Source: Streptomyces sp. GQFP
GTDB taxonomy: Bacteria > Actinomycetota > Actinomycetes > Streptomycetales > Streptomycetaceae
Length of the DNA stretch: 64,000 bases
Reading direction: 5' to 3'
NCBI RefSeq assembly: GCF_021545335.1
Contig: NZ_CP089312.1
Span: forward strand, 3,348,001-3,412,000
Part shown: piece after piece, positions 34,094 through 43,349 of the stretch
Layout: the number at the start of each line of letters is the position of its first letter
Numbering within the stretch: position 1 is the first letter of the stretch
Made by a program: the position numbers and the translations under genes
Notes under the pieces: model-generated
The model's database searches: none
Told to the model about the DNA's origin: nothing
What the model saw: the letters and a program-made list of their open reading frames with translations, nothing else

Positions 34094-37000
34094 TCTTCGC
34101 GTGGAAGGAGATCGCCTCCCCCTTCTTCGGGTTCACGACACTCACCTTCCCGCCCTTCACCGTCAGCTTCTTCCACGTCTTGCCGTAGTCGTAAGACGCG
34201 TACACCGACAGCGACTTCAGGTTGCCGCCGCGCGCCGAGCCCTCGACGACGACCGGGAACGTGACCTTCGTACCGGCCGCGACCTTGTTGTCCAGGCCGA
34301 CCGGCGCGTTGAAGCGCACCGAGGACGCCGGGAGCTGCGCCCCGTCCTCCCCCGGCTTCTTCGACCGGAACGTCCAGCTCGCGTCGATCCGCGTGGACGC
34401 CTGCGCCACCTTGACGCTGCGCTTCACCGACGTCGTCAGCTTGTACTCCGCGTCGCCCGCCGGAACCGTGAACGGCTTCTCGGCGAACAGCGGGTCGTCG
34501 GTCGTGGCGACCTTCTTGCCGTTGCGGTAGAGCGTCGTGGCGACCGACGTGAAGTCGGACGAGCCGGGGTGGCCCGCGCCGTCGGAGAACAGCGGGATCA
34601 GGCCGTAGATGTAGTTGCCGTCACGGAAGAGGCCGTAGTCGGGGAGGAGTCGGGGACCGAAGACCGCCGTGTTGAAGGTGCGGTAGTACTTGCCGCCGCC
34701 CTTCAGGGTCTGCGCGGAACCGAGCGTGTAGTAGGCCTCGGGGATCGAGAAGCCCTGTGCGTCCTTCCCCTTGAACTGGGTGAAGTCGAACAGCCACTGG
34801 ACCTTCTCGCCCGTCGACACGTACTGCGTACGCGTGGCCGGCAGCGCCTGCTCGACGAGGCCGCCGAAGGCGACGTCCTCGGGCAGGAACGCGATCGCAC
34901 CGAGCGCGCCGGTCTTGCCCGGCGATCCGGCACCGAGCTTGTTCGACACCGTGGCGAACTCGCTCGCCTTGAAGTGCCGGACCTTGTCGCCCTGGATCTT
35001 CTTGACCTTGGCGGTCGTGATCGCGTCGTACTCGGCGCCCGCACCCTTGCTGAACTGGCCGAACCAGGTCTGCGAGAGGCCGGGGGTCTCCGCGCCGAGG
35101 TGGGCCATCCGCAGGTTGGCGAAGGAGTCGAGGCCGACTCCGATGCCGATGCCCGCCTCGTCGTACATGTAGCTGATCATCGCGCCCAGCGGCTTGGCGT
35201 CGGCGTCCGGCACCGTGATGTCCGCCGCCTTGGTGGTGCGGGCGTCGATCGTCACCGAGGTGTTCTTGGTGACCGCCAGCTTCGGCTGGACCACCCAGTC
35301 GAGGCCCTCGCCGCCCAGGTCGGGCTTGGTGAAGTCCTTCGCGATCCACGCGTCCAGGAGGTACGTGCCCTTGGGCAGACGCATGGTCGTGGTGCCGGTG
35401 GTGGAGGTCGGGACCTGGTAACCGCGGTCGGCGGCCAGGCCGGTGTAACCGGCGACGATCGTGTTGTACTCGCCCGTCGGCTGCCCGGCCTTGTCGATGT
35501 GCTTGACCGTCAGGTCGTACGACTCGACCTCACGGTTGACCGCCGCGCCCGTACGGACGCTCTGTGTGCCGGCCGTCGCCGTCACGTACGAGGAGTACGC
35601 GCCGTCGAGGGTGCCGCCCAGCTTGGTGTTGACGGTGTAGCCGACGGAGGCGCTCTTGCCCGCCGGGACCGTCACCGTCGTCGCGGCCAGCTTGAAGAAG
35701 CCGGCCGGAGCGGCCTGGCCCTTCGGGTCGGTCGCGGTCGCCGCCAGCTTCAGCGTGACGTCGGTCGTGCCGAGGTTGCGGTACGTCAGCTGCTTGGTGA
35801 CCGGGGTGTCGTCGGTGTGCGGCCACGCCTGCGTACCGAAGCTCACCGACGCGGGGTCGGCGATCACGGTCTGCTTGATGGCCTTGTCGACCTGGATCCG
35901 GCCCGAACCCTGCTGGAACGGCGTGTACTTGCCGCCCTTAGCGGAGCCGGTGAGCGCGCCCTTGATCTCGGCGTACGTCCAGTCCGGGTGCTCCTGCTTG
36001 AGGATCGCCGCCGCGCCCGCCACATGCGGAGTCGCCATCGACGTACCCGAGATGGAGAGGTAGCCGGCCGGGTTCTCGCCGACCTCCTGCTCGATGGCGC
36101 TGCCCTTGGCGGAGGCCGCCGTGATGTCCACGCCGGGCGCGGTCACGTCCGGCTTGATGGCGCCGTCGCCGATGCGCGGGCCGGTGCTGGAGAAGGGAGC
36201 CAGCACATCCTTGTCGTCGACCGCGCCGACGGTGAGCGCCTTGTCGGCGCTGCCCGGCGAACCGACCGTCTCCGGACCGGAGTTGCCCGCCGCGATCGCG
36301 AAGAGGATGCCCTTCTCCTCGGACAGCTTGTTGACCAGCGCCTCCAGCGGGTCCACCTCGGGGGTGTCCTGGCCGCCGAGGCTGAGGTTGACGACCTGGG
36401 CGCCCTGCTCGGCCGCCCACTCCATGCCGGCGAGGATGCCCGAGTCGTCGCCGAAGCCGTTGTCGTCGAGAACCTTGCCGCTGATGATCTTGGCGCCGGG
36501 TGCGACACCCTTGTACTTGCCGCCGGACTTGGCCCCGGTGCCCGCCGCGATGGACGCGACGTGCGTACCGTGGCCGACCTTGTCGTCGGTGGTGGCGGCC
36601 GGGGTGAAGTTCTTGGCCGCGATCACCTGGCTCTTGAGGTCCGGGTGGGTGGCGTCGACACCGGTGTCCAGGACGGCGATCTTGACGCCCTTGCCGTCGT
36701 ACCCGGCCGCCCACGCCTTCGGCGCGCCGATCTGCGGCACGGACTTGTCGAGGCTGGCCTTGCGGGTGCCGTCGAGCCAGACGTGTGCGATCCCGGCGGC
36801 GGTCCTGTCGCCGTTGGTCACCGCGTCCCAGAGTTCGGGAGTGTCCTTCTGCGGTGTCTGTACGGCGTCCGCGTTCAGGGACTTCAGTGTCTGGCGCAGG
36901 GTGCCCGCGTCGCGGACATCGGCCTTGGTGGCCGCCGCGGCCCCCGTGTAGCCGACGATGACCTTCAGTCCCTTCTGCTGGGACTTGCGGGTCGCCGCCT

Positions 37001-37364
37001 TGTTCAACTCCGTGACGTCGAACAGCCGTTGGTCCAGCTTGCCGCTGGAGACCAGCCGGGCCGCGTCGGCCGGGATGACGAGGGTGTGCCCGTCGATCTT
37101 GCGGATCTGTACGGGTATCTTCTCGCGCCCCGCCGCCCGCTCCAGGCCGATGACACGGCCCTTGGCGTCGACGGCGACCCGGTCACCGGTGATGAGGGTG
37201 ATGCGGTGCGCGGGCTTGAGCTTCTGGGCGGCGTCGGTCACACGCTGCTGCTCGACCTTCACCTCGCCCTTCGCGGACGCCGGGCCGGTCATGCCCGCCG
37301 CGAGGGCAACTGCGGCTGCCGTGGCTACGGTTGCCGCACATGCTCTTTTCACTTGTTTGCGCAA
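34032..37364 (-). CDS. Secreted S8 subtilisin-like serine peptidase, large
   Basis: About 1110 residues. TTG at 37364 follows AGGGGGAG closely; GTG at 37352 is an alternative four codons in. The signal peptide runs from KRACAATVATAAAVALAAGM to PASA. A propeptide-like region follows (to about 200). The catalytic triad is Asp in VLDTGVDATHPDL (about 231), His in GHGTHVAS (about 267) and Ser in GTSMATPHVAG (about 440). The C-terminal 600 residues form beta-sandwich domains like those of large secreted subtilases. It degrades extracellular protein. An upstream frame to 37508 has no ribosome site. Confidence 0.92.
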   Translation of the reverse strand: MRKQVKRACAATVATAAAVALAAGMTGPASAKGEVKVEQQRVTDAAQKLKPAHRITLITGDRVAVDAKGRVIGLERAAGREKIPVQIRKIDGHTLVIPADAARLVSSGKLDQRLFDVTELNKAATRKSQQKGLKVIVGYTGAAAATKADVRDAGTLRQTLKSLNADAVQTPQKDTPELWDAVTNGDRTAAGIAHVWLDGTRKASLDKSVPQIGAPKAWAAGYDGKGVKIAVLDTGVDATHPDLKSQVIAAKNFTPAATTDDKVGHGTHVASIAAGTGAKSGGKYKGVAPGAKIISGKVLDDNGFGDDSGILAGMEWAAEQGAQVVNLSLGGQDTPEVDPLEALVNKLSEEKGILFAIAAGNSGPETVGSPGSADKALTVGAVDDKDVLAPFSSTGPRIGDGAIKPDVTAPGVDITAASAKGSAIEQEVGENPAGYLSISGTSMATPHVAGAAAILKQEHPDWTYAEIKGALTGSAKGGKYTPFQQGSGRIQVDKAIKQTVIADPASVSFGTQAWPHTDDTPVTKQLTYRNLGTTDVTLKLAATATDPKGQAAPAGFFKLAATTVTVPAGKSASVGYTVNTKLGGTLDGAYSSYVTATAGTQSVRTGAAVNREVESYDLTVKHIDKAGQPTGEYNTIVAGYTGLAADRGYQVPTSTTGTTTMRLPKGTYLLDAWIAKDFTKPDLGGEGLDWVVQPKLAVTKNTSVTIDARTTKAADITVPDADAKPLGAMISYMYDEAGIGIGVGLDSFANLRMAHLGAETPGLSQTWFGQFSKGAGAEYDAITTAKVKKIQGDKVRHFKASEFATVSNKLGAGSPGKTGALGAIAFLPEDVAFGGLVEQALPATRTQYVSTGEKVQWLFDFTQFKGKDAQGFSIPEAYYTLGSAQTLKGGGKYYRTFNTAVFGPRLLPDYGLFRDGNYIYGLIPLFSDGAGHPGSSDFTSVATTLYRNGKKVATTDDPLFAEKPFTVPAGDAEYKLTTSVKRSVKVAQASTRIDASWTFRSKKPGEDGAQLPASSVRFNAPVGLDNKVAAGTKVTFPVVVEGSARGGNLKSLSVYASYDYGKTWKKLTVKGGKVSVVNPKKGEAISFHAKITDKKGNKSTISIYNAYYGK

Positions 37365-37582
37365 GTCTCCCCCTGGAGCCCGTGGCTGAGGTGCCGGAAA
37401 AATTCCCCGTTCTTCCGGCTGGGGGCGGTCCCGTACGCAGAGGCGTACACCCCCCGACCGTGAATTATGCCGAGGGGTGATCAGCCGCTCAATAGACTGA
37501 GCTCTCAAGAGTGGGCTGTTACGAGGCAGTTACGAAACCTTGCGCGCCGGTTTTCTCCATTTACGCGCCGGTGGTCACTTTC

Positions 37583-38266
37583 CTACGCGCCCGCGTTCTC
37601 CTTCACGGTGATCTTCCCCTTACGGATGGTGGCCAGCCGCGGGGCCTTCTTCGCGATCGCCGAATCGTGCGTAACCATGATGAAGGTGAGCCCCAGCTCC
37701 TTCCACATGGTTTCGAGTACGTCCATGATCTCGTCCCGCATCGACTCGTCGAGGTTCCCGGTGGGCTCGTCGGCGAGGAGCACCTTCGGCTGCTTGACCA
37801 GGGCACGGGCGATGGCGACACGCTGCTGCTGGCCGCCGGACATCTCGCCCGGGAGGTGCCCGAGGCGCTCACCGAGGCCGACCGACTTCAGTGCCTCGGC
37901 GGCTCGTTCGCGGCGCTCCTTGGTCTTCACGCCGAGTGGTACGAGAGCGGTCTCGACGTTTTCCTGGGCCGACAGGGTCGGAATGAGATTGAAGCTCTGG
38001 AAGACGAAACCGATGTTCTCGCTGCGGACTTTTGTGAGGCGGCTCTCGGACAGTTTGGCGAGATCTGTGCCGTCGAGGTCGATGCTGCCGCCTGTGGGGC
38101 GGTCGAGTCCGCCGAGCATTTGGAGGAGGGTGGACTTGCCGCCGCCTGTGGGGCCCTGGATGACGAGGCGGTCGCCGTCGGCGATGGTGAGGTCGATGCC
38201 GGCGAGGGCGTCCACTGTTTTCTTGCCTCGGGTGTAGGTCTTGGTTACACCCTTTAGTTCGTACAT
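37583..38266 (-). CDS. ABC transporter ATPase, MacB/LolD type
   Basis: 227 residues from ATG at 38266 with AGGAG upstream. Walker [10 protein letters not shown] (about 40), Q-loop [12 protein letters not shown], signature [15 protein letters not shown], Walker [13 protein letters not shown], and H-loop MVTHD. It belongs to the mechanotransmission (MacB/LolD/FtsE) group and pairs with the FtsX-like permease encoded just upstream. Likely role is export or envelope signalling. Confidence 0.93.
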   Translation of the reverse strand: MYELKGVTKTYTRGKKTVDALAGIDLTIADGDRLVIQGPTGGGKSTLLQMLGGLDRPTGGSIDLDGTDLAKLSESRLTKVRSENIGFVFQSFNLIPTLSAQENVETALVPLGVKTKERRERAAEALKSVGLGERLGHLPGEMSGGQQQRVAIARALVKQPKVLLADEPTGNLDESMRDEIMDVLETMWKELGLTFIMVTHDSAIAKKAPRLATIRKGKITVKENAGA

Positions 38267-38321
38267 GGTGGTGGCTCCTGGGTGGGTTCGGGGGTGGTGC
38301 GTCGTTGTTGTCGGCTGCCGG

Positions 38322-38356
38322 CCGGTGGGGCTTCTCGCGCAGTTCCCCGCGCCCCT
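38322..38356 (-). repeat. Dispersed intergenic repeat, family 2, copy ii
   Basis: Read on the minus strand it is AGGGGCGCGGGGAACTGCGC followed by GAGAAGCCCCACCGG. It differs from copies i, iii and iv by GAGAAG for GACCAGC. It lies between the ABC permease and ATPase genes, which are otherwise an operon. Confidence 0.75.
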
Positions 38357-38379
38357 AAAAGCCCCAGGCGAACCCCTCG

Positions 38380-39888
38380 CTATTCGACTCGGCGCAGCGC
38401 GTCCGCCGGGCGGAGCCTCGATGCTCGCCAGCCGCCGAAGGCTCCTGCGATCAGGCCGCCGGCCACTGCGAGGCCTACCGCCAGGGCGATGGTGGAGAGG
38501 GCGACCGGGGCCGTGAGGGCGACCGTCAGGGCCTGGGAGGCCGCCTGGCGGCCGGGGCCGCCTCCGCCGCCGGGGAAGCCGCCACCGCCACCGCCGGGAC
38601 CGCCGCCGTTGCCGCCCGAACTGCCCAGCTCCGCCTGGAGTTCGGGGCTGATCGCGGTGACGATGTACGCGCCGGCGAGGCCGAGGGCGATACCGAGGGC
38701 GCCGCCCACCAGGCCGTTGACGATGGCCTCGCCGACGACCTGCCGGGTGACCCGGCCCGACTTCCAGCCGAGCGCCTTCAGCGTGCCGAACTCGCGCACG
38801 CGGCGGGACACGGCCGAGGAGGTGAGCAGACCCGCGACCAGGAAGGCGGCGATGAGCACCGCGATCGACAGCCACTTGCCGACGCTGGAGGCCAGGTCGG
38901 AGGCGGTGGAGAGGGAGCCGGAGACGGTGTCGGCGAGATCGGCGGAGGTCGTGACGGTCGTACCCGAGATGTTCTTCTGGATGGTCGACTTGACCGCGCT
39001 GATCTGCTGGGAGTCGGTCGCCTGGACGTAGATCGTGGTGACCTTGTCCTTGGAGTCGCTGAGGGTCTGGGCCTGCTTCAGCGGGATGTAGAGGTTGGCC
39101 GCCGCGTCGCCGCTCTCGGGCGTCGCGATGCCGATGGCCTTGTACTTGACGCTCTTGATGGTGACCGTGCTGCCGACCTTGAGCTTCTTCTCCTTGGCGT
39201 AGGAGGCGTCGACGACCACGACCTTGGCGTCGGTCTCGGAGGTCGTGAAGGTACGGCCGCTGGTGATCTTCGAGGAGGTCAGCGGGCCGAGTTCCGGCTT
39301 GGTGACGTCGGTGCCGTACACCGAGTAGTTGTTGACGTCGAACTCGGCGCCGCCGCCCTCAACGCGCCCCTGGGGAGCGCCCGTTGAGCCGCCGTTGCCG
39401 CCCGCACCGGGGCCGCCGCCCTGCTGGTCGCCGGTGCCGCCACTGGCGCTCTCGTCCTGCTGGAACTGGCCCTGCCTGAACTGGCCGCTCACCTTGATGA
39501 CTTGGAGGCTCAGTCCGCCGACGGCGTCCGAAACACCCTTCTGCGTACCGACCTTGGTGACCGTGGAGGCGGCCAGGGTCTGGAAGCCCTGGACCATCAC
39601 CCGGTCGCTGCTCTGCTCGGCGTCCGAGTCGTTGTCCTGGGCGTCGAACTCGAAGCGCGGGCGCTGGGCGTCACCGGTGCCGGTCTGGGCCGCGGCGGCC
39701 TTGGTGACGGTCATGTCGGTACCGAGGCCGTACAGCGACTCCAGGACCTTGTCCTGCGCCTTCGACATGCCCGAGGACACGGACGTGACCACGATGACAA
39801 GTGCGATGCCCAGTGCGAGCCCGGAGGCGACGACGAGTGCCGCTTTTCTGCGGCGGCGCAGTTCGCGCCTCAGGTAGGTGAAGAACAT
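38380..39888 (-). CDS. FtsX/MacB-type ABC permease
   Basis: 502 residues. An N-terminal membrane segment (AALVVASGLALGIALVIVVT) is followed by a large extracytoplasmic MacB-PCD-like domain (about 45-320) and three C-terminal segments (SIAVLIAAFLVAGLLTSSAV, then two more). Two glycine-rich insertions stand out: one near 150-185 (GGGPGAGGNGGSTGAPQGR) and one before the last segment (GGNGGGPGGGGGGFPGGGGG). The TLKALGWKSGRVTRQVVGE loop is the coupling helix to the ATPase. Substrate unknown. Confidence 0.9.
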   Translation of the reverse strand: MFFTYLRRELRRRRKAALVVASGLALGIALVIVVTSVSSGMSKAQDKVLESLYGLGTDMTVTKAAAAQTGTGDAQRPRFEFDAQDNDSDAEQSSDRVMVQGFQTLAASTVTKVGTQKGVSDAVGGLSLQVIKVSGQFRQGQFQQDESASGGTGDQQGGGPGAGGNGGSTGAPQGRVEGGGAEFDVNNYSVYGTDVTKPELGPLTSSKITSGRTFTTSETDAKVVVVDASYAKEKKLKVGSTVTIKSVKYKAIGIATPESGDAAANLYIPLKQAQTLSDSKDKVTTIYVQATDSQQISAVKSTIQKNISGTTVTTSADLADTVSGSLSTASDLASSVGKWLSIAVLIAAFLVAGLLTSSAVSRRVREFGTLKALGWKSGRVTRQVVGEAIVNGLVGGALGIALGLAGAYIVTAISPELQAELGSSGGNGGGPGGGGGGFPGGGGGPGRQAASQALTVALTAPVALSTIALAVGLAVAGGLIAGAFGGWRASRLRPADALRRVE

Positions 39889-39973
39889 GGCCGCAAGCTA
39901 GGTACACCGTGTGATGGCGGGATAAGCCCCGGATAAGAGATGCATGAGAAGGCTGTGGTGAACCCCAGAAACA

Positions 39974-40001
39974 CCGGTGCCGCCCCTGGGGGCGGCACCG
40001 G
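39974..40001 (-). terminator. Hairpin after the L,D-transpeptidase gene
   Basis: An 11-bp perfect stem (CCGGTGCCGCC / GGCGGCACCGG) with a CCTGGG loop, 22 bp after the stop codon, followed by TGTTTC on the minus strand. Confidence 0.8.
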
Positions 40002-40023
40002 AAAGCTGTGAACTGCTTGAGAG

Positions 40024-41280
40024 TCAGACGGCCGAACCGGCCTTCCAGTCCGCCCAGCTCAGGTTCCAGCCGTTGAGCCCGTTGGCCGGGTCGACGGTCT
40101 TGTCACCGGTGTTCCGGACGTCGACGACGTCACCGATGATCGAGTTGGTGTAGAACCAGTAGCCCGCCGAACTCTTGTCGTTGGCGCCCTTGGTGTCGTC
40201 CAGGCCGACACAGCCGTGGCTGACGTTGGCGCTGCCGAAAGTACTGCTGGAACTCCAGTAGTTGCCGTGCACGAAGGTGCCGGAGGTGGTCAGGCGGATG
40301 GCGTGCGGCACGTCCTTGATGTCGTACTCGCCCTTGCCGTCGTCGTCGGTGAAGCCCACGGTCGCGCCGTTCATGCGCGTCTCCTTGAACTTCTCCGACA
40401 TCACCATCTTGCCCTCGTACGTCTTGTTCTCGGGCGAACCGGCGGAGATCGGGATGGTCTTGATGACCGTGCCGTTGTGCATGACCTTCATCGTCTTCGT
40501 CTTGGCGTCGACGATGGAGACCTGGTTGCGGCCGATCTTGAAGGTGACCGTCTTCTGCTGCACGCCGTAGACACCGCTCGCGCCCTCCACGCCGTCGAGC
40601 GCCAGCTTCAGCGTGACGGTGGAGTTCTCCTGCCAGTAGTCGTCGGGCCGGCAGTCCATGCGGGTGTCGTTGAACCAGTGGCAGACGACCTCCTGCCCGC
40701 TGGTCGAGGAGACCGTGACGCCCTTCTGCACGGCCGCCTTGTCGGTGATCGCCTTGTCGAAGTTGATCGACACGGGCATGCCCACACCGACGGTCGAGCC
40801 GTCCTCGGGGGTGAAGTAGCCGACGAAGCTGTTCCCGGCGGAGACCGTGGTGAAGGAGGCGTTCTCGTGGGCCGTACGGCCCTCGGTGTCCGTGGCCTCC
40901 GCCGTCACCTTGTAGGTGGTGGCGCGCTCCAGCTGGGCGCTCGGCTTCCAGCTGGTCTTGTCGGCGGATATCTCACCGGCGACCGCGGTACCGTCCGCCG
41001 TCGTCATCTCCACGGACGTCAAGGTGCCCTTGGTCACCGCCACCTGGGCCGCGTTGTTGATGGAGGCGTTGTTCGAGCCGTCCCCGGGTGTGATCTTGAT
41101 CTGGGCCTCGGAGGTCTTCGCCGCCGCCGCCTCGTCGGCCTTGGCCTGCGAGGTGTCGGTGCCGCTGTCGCCCTTGGAGGCACTGTCGCTGTCGCCCCCG
41201 CTGCACGCAGAGAGCACCAGCACGCCACCGAGCAGGGCGGACGCGGCCATCAGACCCTTGCGCCGCCTACTGTCCGTCAT
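40024..41280 (-). CDS. Lipoprotein L,D-transpeptidase
   Basis: 418 residues from ATG at 41280, which has GGAGAAG upstream; an ATG at 41295 overlaps that site. A lipobox (GVLVLSACSG) is followed by a Ser/Asp/Ala linker, Ig-like domains (about 60-250) and a YkuD catalytic domain (about 250-390). The catalytic site is HGNYW with SANVSHGCVGLD: His, Ser-His-Gly-Cys. It makes 3-3 peptide cross-links in peptidoglycan and is anchored outside the membrane. Confidence 0.95.
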   Translation of the reverse strand: MTDSRRRKGLMAASALLGGVLVLSACSGGDSDSASKGDSGTDTSQAKADEAAAAKTSEAQIKITPGDGSNNASINNAAQVAVTKGTLTSVEMTTADGTAVAGEISADKTSWKPSAQLERATTYKVTAEATDTEGRTAHENASFTTVSAGNSFVGYFTPEDGSTVGVGMPVSINFDKAITDKAAVQKGVTVSSTSGQEVVCHWFNDTRMDCRPDDYWQENSTVTLKLALDGVEGASGVYGVQQKTVTFKIGRNQVSIVDAKTKTMKVMHNGTVIKTIPISAGSPENKTYEGKMVMSEKFKETRMNGATVGFTDDDGKGEYDIKDVPHAIRLTTSGTFVHGNYWSSSSTFGSANVSHGCVGLDDTKGANDKSSAGYWFYTNSIIGDVVDVRNTGDKTVDPANGLNGWNLSWADWKAGSAV

Positions 41281-41522
41281 CACACGCTTCTCCATCGTTG
41301 CCGAATCCCCGAACCGTCGGGACCACGAGTCCCCATACCGAACCGAACATGCAAGTCCCCGTAACCCACTTCAACGCTACGACCGGTTCGTCCCGTTCCA
41401 CATTCGCTCGATGTGTGGGGCACACCACGTCGCCTGGGTCACAGGGGGCGTTCCGCCCGTCCCGCACTCCACCGGGTCGCGTGGTGCCGCTGCCGGTCAC
41501 TGCTCCCCCTCAGACGAAGAAA

Positions 41523-41548
41523 CCCCGGGCCGCGGTTGCCGCCCGGGG
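41523..41548 (-). terminator. Hairpin after the 117-residue acidic protein gene
   Basis: CCCCGGGC / GCCCGGGG, 8-bp stem, 10-nt loop, 20 bp after the stop; read on the minus strand it is followed by TTTCTTC. A T-run also lies on the plus side (TTTTT), so it could work both ways. Confidence 0.7.
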
Positions 41549-41568
41549 TCACGATTTTTCCAAGACCC

Positions 41569-41922
41569 TCAGCCGCCGACCCGCTCCCCGACCATCTCGT
41601 CGCCGTCCACCTCATCATCCTCGTCGAGATCCCAGTCCGGCGAATCCGGGTCGTAGTCGATCTCCTCGCTGCTCCAGGATGCCTGCGCCAGTTCGATCCC
41701 CGGCACCTCGCCGACCAGGTCGAACGGGTCCACGAGGTACGCGAGCGCCTCCGCGGTGTCTTCCGTCACAGCGTCCTCGGCGTGCACCCGCTCGTCGGCG
41801 GGCATCTCGGTGTCCTCGGCGATCCGCCGCAACGCGGCCTTCGTGAGGGTGGCCGGGTCGTCGACCTCGACGACCAGTTCCACCCGAAGCCGTACAAAAC
41901 GTGATGTCTCTGAAGTACTCAT
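41569..41922 (-). CDS. Acidic hypothetical protein
   Basis: 117 residues, very acidic. VRLRVELVVEVDDPATLTKA, EDTAEALAYLVDPFDLVGEV, and an Asp/Glu tail (YDPDSPDWDLDEDDEVDGDE). No named domain recognised, although the sequence has the look of a protein conserved in streptomycetes. No signal peptide or membrane segment; cytoplasmic. Ends in its own terminator hairpin. Function unknown. Confidence 0.8.
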   Translation of the reverse strand: MSTSETSRFVRLRVELVVEVDDPATLTKAALRRIAEDTEMPADERVHAEDAVTEDTAEALAYLVDPFDLVGEVPGIELAQASWSSEEIDYDPDSPDWDLDEDDEVDGDEMVGERVGG

Positions 41923-42032
41923 GGTCGGAGAGCGTACGGCTCACAGCTCCCGCAACTTTCCCACGACCCGCGCCTGTCATTAGCATCGGGTCCACGGCCA
42001 ATTCGCCAGAGCCACAAGGGGATCGATATTCC

Positions 42033-42428
42033 GTGTCATCCGCACGTCGGTCGTTGCTGACCGCCACCGCAGCGGGGACCCTCCTGGGTGCCCTCTGGTT
42101 CGTCCCGTCCGCCAACGCGACGGGAGACAAGCCGGTGGAGAAGTCGGTGGAACAGCAGCAGAGAGCGGATACGTCCCTGTCCACGATGTCCGACTTCACG
42201 CGCCAGGTCTCCACAACAAGCACCAACACGAGCACGAGTACGAGTACGAGTACGAGCAGCGGTACGGCGGCCACGACGACCTCGGACTCGGGCACCGGCG
42301 ACGGCACCCGCCTCGCCGACACCGGCAGCTTCAACACCACCCCGTACGTCGTGGGCGGCACGCTCTGCCTCGGCCTCGGCGCGGGCTTCGTGGTGTATTC
42401 GCTGCGACGCGAACGCCTGGGATTCTGA
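42033..42428 (+). CDS. LAxTG wall-anchored small surface protein
   Basis: 131 residues from GTG at 42033 with AAGGGGATC upstream. A signal peptide (SLLTATAAGTLLGALWFVPS, cleaved near ANA) leads to a Thr/Ser-rich stalk containing five in-frame ACGAG(T/C) units. The C-terminus is a sorting signal: LADTG, then a membrane segment (YVVGGTLCLGLGAGFVVYSL) and a basic tail (RRERLGF). LAxTG is the motif of class E sortases in Streptomyces, so the protein is probably linked to peptidoglycan. Role unknown. Confidence 0.78.
   Translation: MSSARRSLLTATAAGTLLGALWFVPSANATGDKPVEKSVEQQQRADTSLSTMSDFTRQVSTTSTNTSTSTSTSTSSGTAATTTSDSGTGDGTRLADTGSFNTTPYVVGGTLCLGLGAGFVVYSLRRERLGF
42228..42257 (+). repeat. Coding microsatellite (ACGAG[T/C])x5
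   Basis: Five perfect hexamer units in frame encode Thr-Ser repeats in the stalk of the LAxTG protein. The last bases of units vary only T/C, so the protein repeat is constant. Confidence 0.85.
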
Positions 42429-42444
42429 CAATCTTTTGACGAAC

Positions 42445-42474
42445 TTGACGTTTAATTGAACATCAGTTCATAGT
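42445..42474 (+). promoter_or_regulatory. Promoter of the 42481 lipoprotein gene, probably leaderless, with palindrome in the spacer
   Basis: -35 TTGACG (42445-42450), 18-bp spacer, -10 CATAGT (42469-42474). The ATG at 42481 is six bases after the -10, so the transcript may start at the ATG. No ribosome site is present. TGAACATCAGTTCA (42457-42470), a perfect 5+4+5 inverted repeat, fills the spacer and could be an operator. Confidence 0.6.
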
Positions 42475-42480
42475 CCGCGC

Positions 42481-43275
42481 ATGAAGAGATCATCGAGGGC
42501 GCGCCTGTGCGCCACGGCGACCGTGGGCGCACTGTCGCTCGTCCTCATCACGGGGTGCGGCAGCGAGGACTCGGCGGATTCGGCCGGGTCGAAGGACAAG
42601 AGTTCAACGGGTTCGGAGGTGGCCGCCGCGAAGGCGGCCACGAAGGCCGAGCTGGAGAAGCTGATCGTCGCCACGGCCGATGTGCCCGGCTCCACGGTCG
42701 AGGCGGCGGGTGCGTCCGCCAAGGTCTCCGCGGCCGGCCTCAAGCTGTCCGACGAGAAGTGCCGTCCGCTCGCCGACGTCCTGTCGGGCCAGGCCCCGGG
42801 CGACGAGGCGGCCACGACGAACCGCTCGGTCGTCGGCGCGAAGCCGTCGGCCACTCCCACGTCCGAGGAGGACCTGGCCGAGCTCACGGGCGAGTCCCTG
42901 ATGGACGTCGACGTCACCCTCGTGTCGCTGTCCTCGTACGAGGGCGACGCGGCGGAGAAGACGATGAAGTCCGTCTCGGACGCGCTCACGGCGTGCGCCA
43001 GCGGTTTCACGGTGACCGACGACAAGGAACCGCAGAAGCTGACCGAGGTCGCCGCCGAGAAGGCGGCCGACGCCGGTGACGAGGCGGTGGCGTTCTCCGT
43101 GACCGGCGTGGTCGACGAGGAGACCGGCGAGACGGGCGCGCTGCACGGCGAGGTCGTACGCAGCGGCAACCTCGTCGCGGGCTACTACACGCTGAACCTC
43201 GGCGCGATGATGACGGGCAAGACGTACGACGTCCCGGCGGCGCTGGTGACGGCACAGACGGCGAAGCTGAAGTAA
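42481..43275 (+). CDS. Lipoprotein of unknown function
   Basis: 264 residues. Signal peptide with lipobox LVLITGCGSE (Cys near residue 26), then a Ser/Asp/Lys linker and an alpha/beta domain with two cysteines (KCRPLAD, TACASGF). The repeated use of DVPGSTVE and LSDEKCRPLADVL-type segments recalls small PknH-sensor-like or other lipoproteins, but I cannot assign a family. It starts with no ribosome site and is closely preceded by a promoter. Ended by a long hairpin. Confidence 0.78.
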   Translation: MKRSSRARLCATATVGALSLVLITGCGSEDSADSAGSKDKSSTGSEVAAAKAATKAELEKLIVATADVPGSTVEAAGASAKVSAAGLKLSDEKCRPLADVLSGQAPGDEAATTNRSVVGAKPSATPTSEEDLAELTGESLMDVDVTLVSLSSYEGDAAEKTMKSVSDALTACASGFTVTDDKEPQKLTEVAAEKAADAGDEAVAFSVTGVVDEETGETGALHGEVVRSGNLVAGYYTLNLGAMMTGKTYDVPAALVTAQTAKLK

Positions 43276-43294
43276 CCGGGAGATCCCCCTGTTT

Positions 43295-43339
43295 CCGGGG
43301 CCCTGTCCGACACGAGGATCGAGTCGGACAGGGCCCCGG
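43295..43339. terminator. Bidirectional hairpin between the lipoprotein gene and hutH
   Basis: A perfect 17-bp stem (CCGGGGCCCTGTCCGAC and its complement) with an 11-nt loop, 20 bp after one stop and 11 bp before the convergent hutH stop. Confidence 0.85.
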
Positions 43340-43349
43340 CTTATTGGGC

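Noticed and set aside
34101..37463. 1120-codon open frame opposite the subtilase gene
   Set aside because: Composition shadow of GC-rich codons; low-complexity Arg/Gly/Val protein without motifs, while the opposite strand has a full triad and signal peptide.
41901..42030. A longer form of the LAxTG protein starting at 41901
   Set aside because: The extension overlaps the opposite gene and lacks a signal; GTG at 42033 has a ribosome site and signal peptide.
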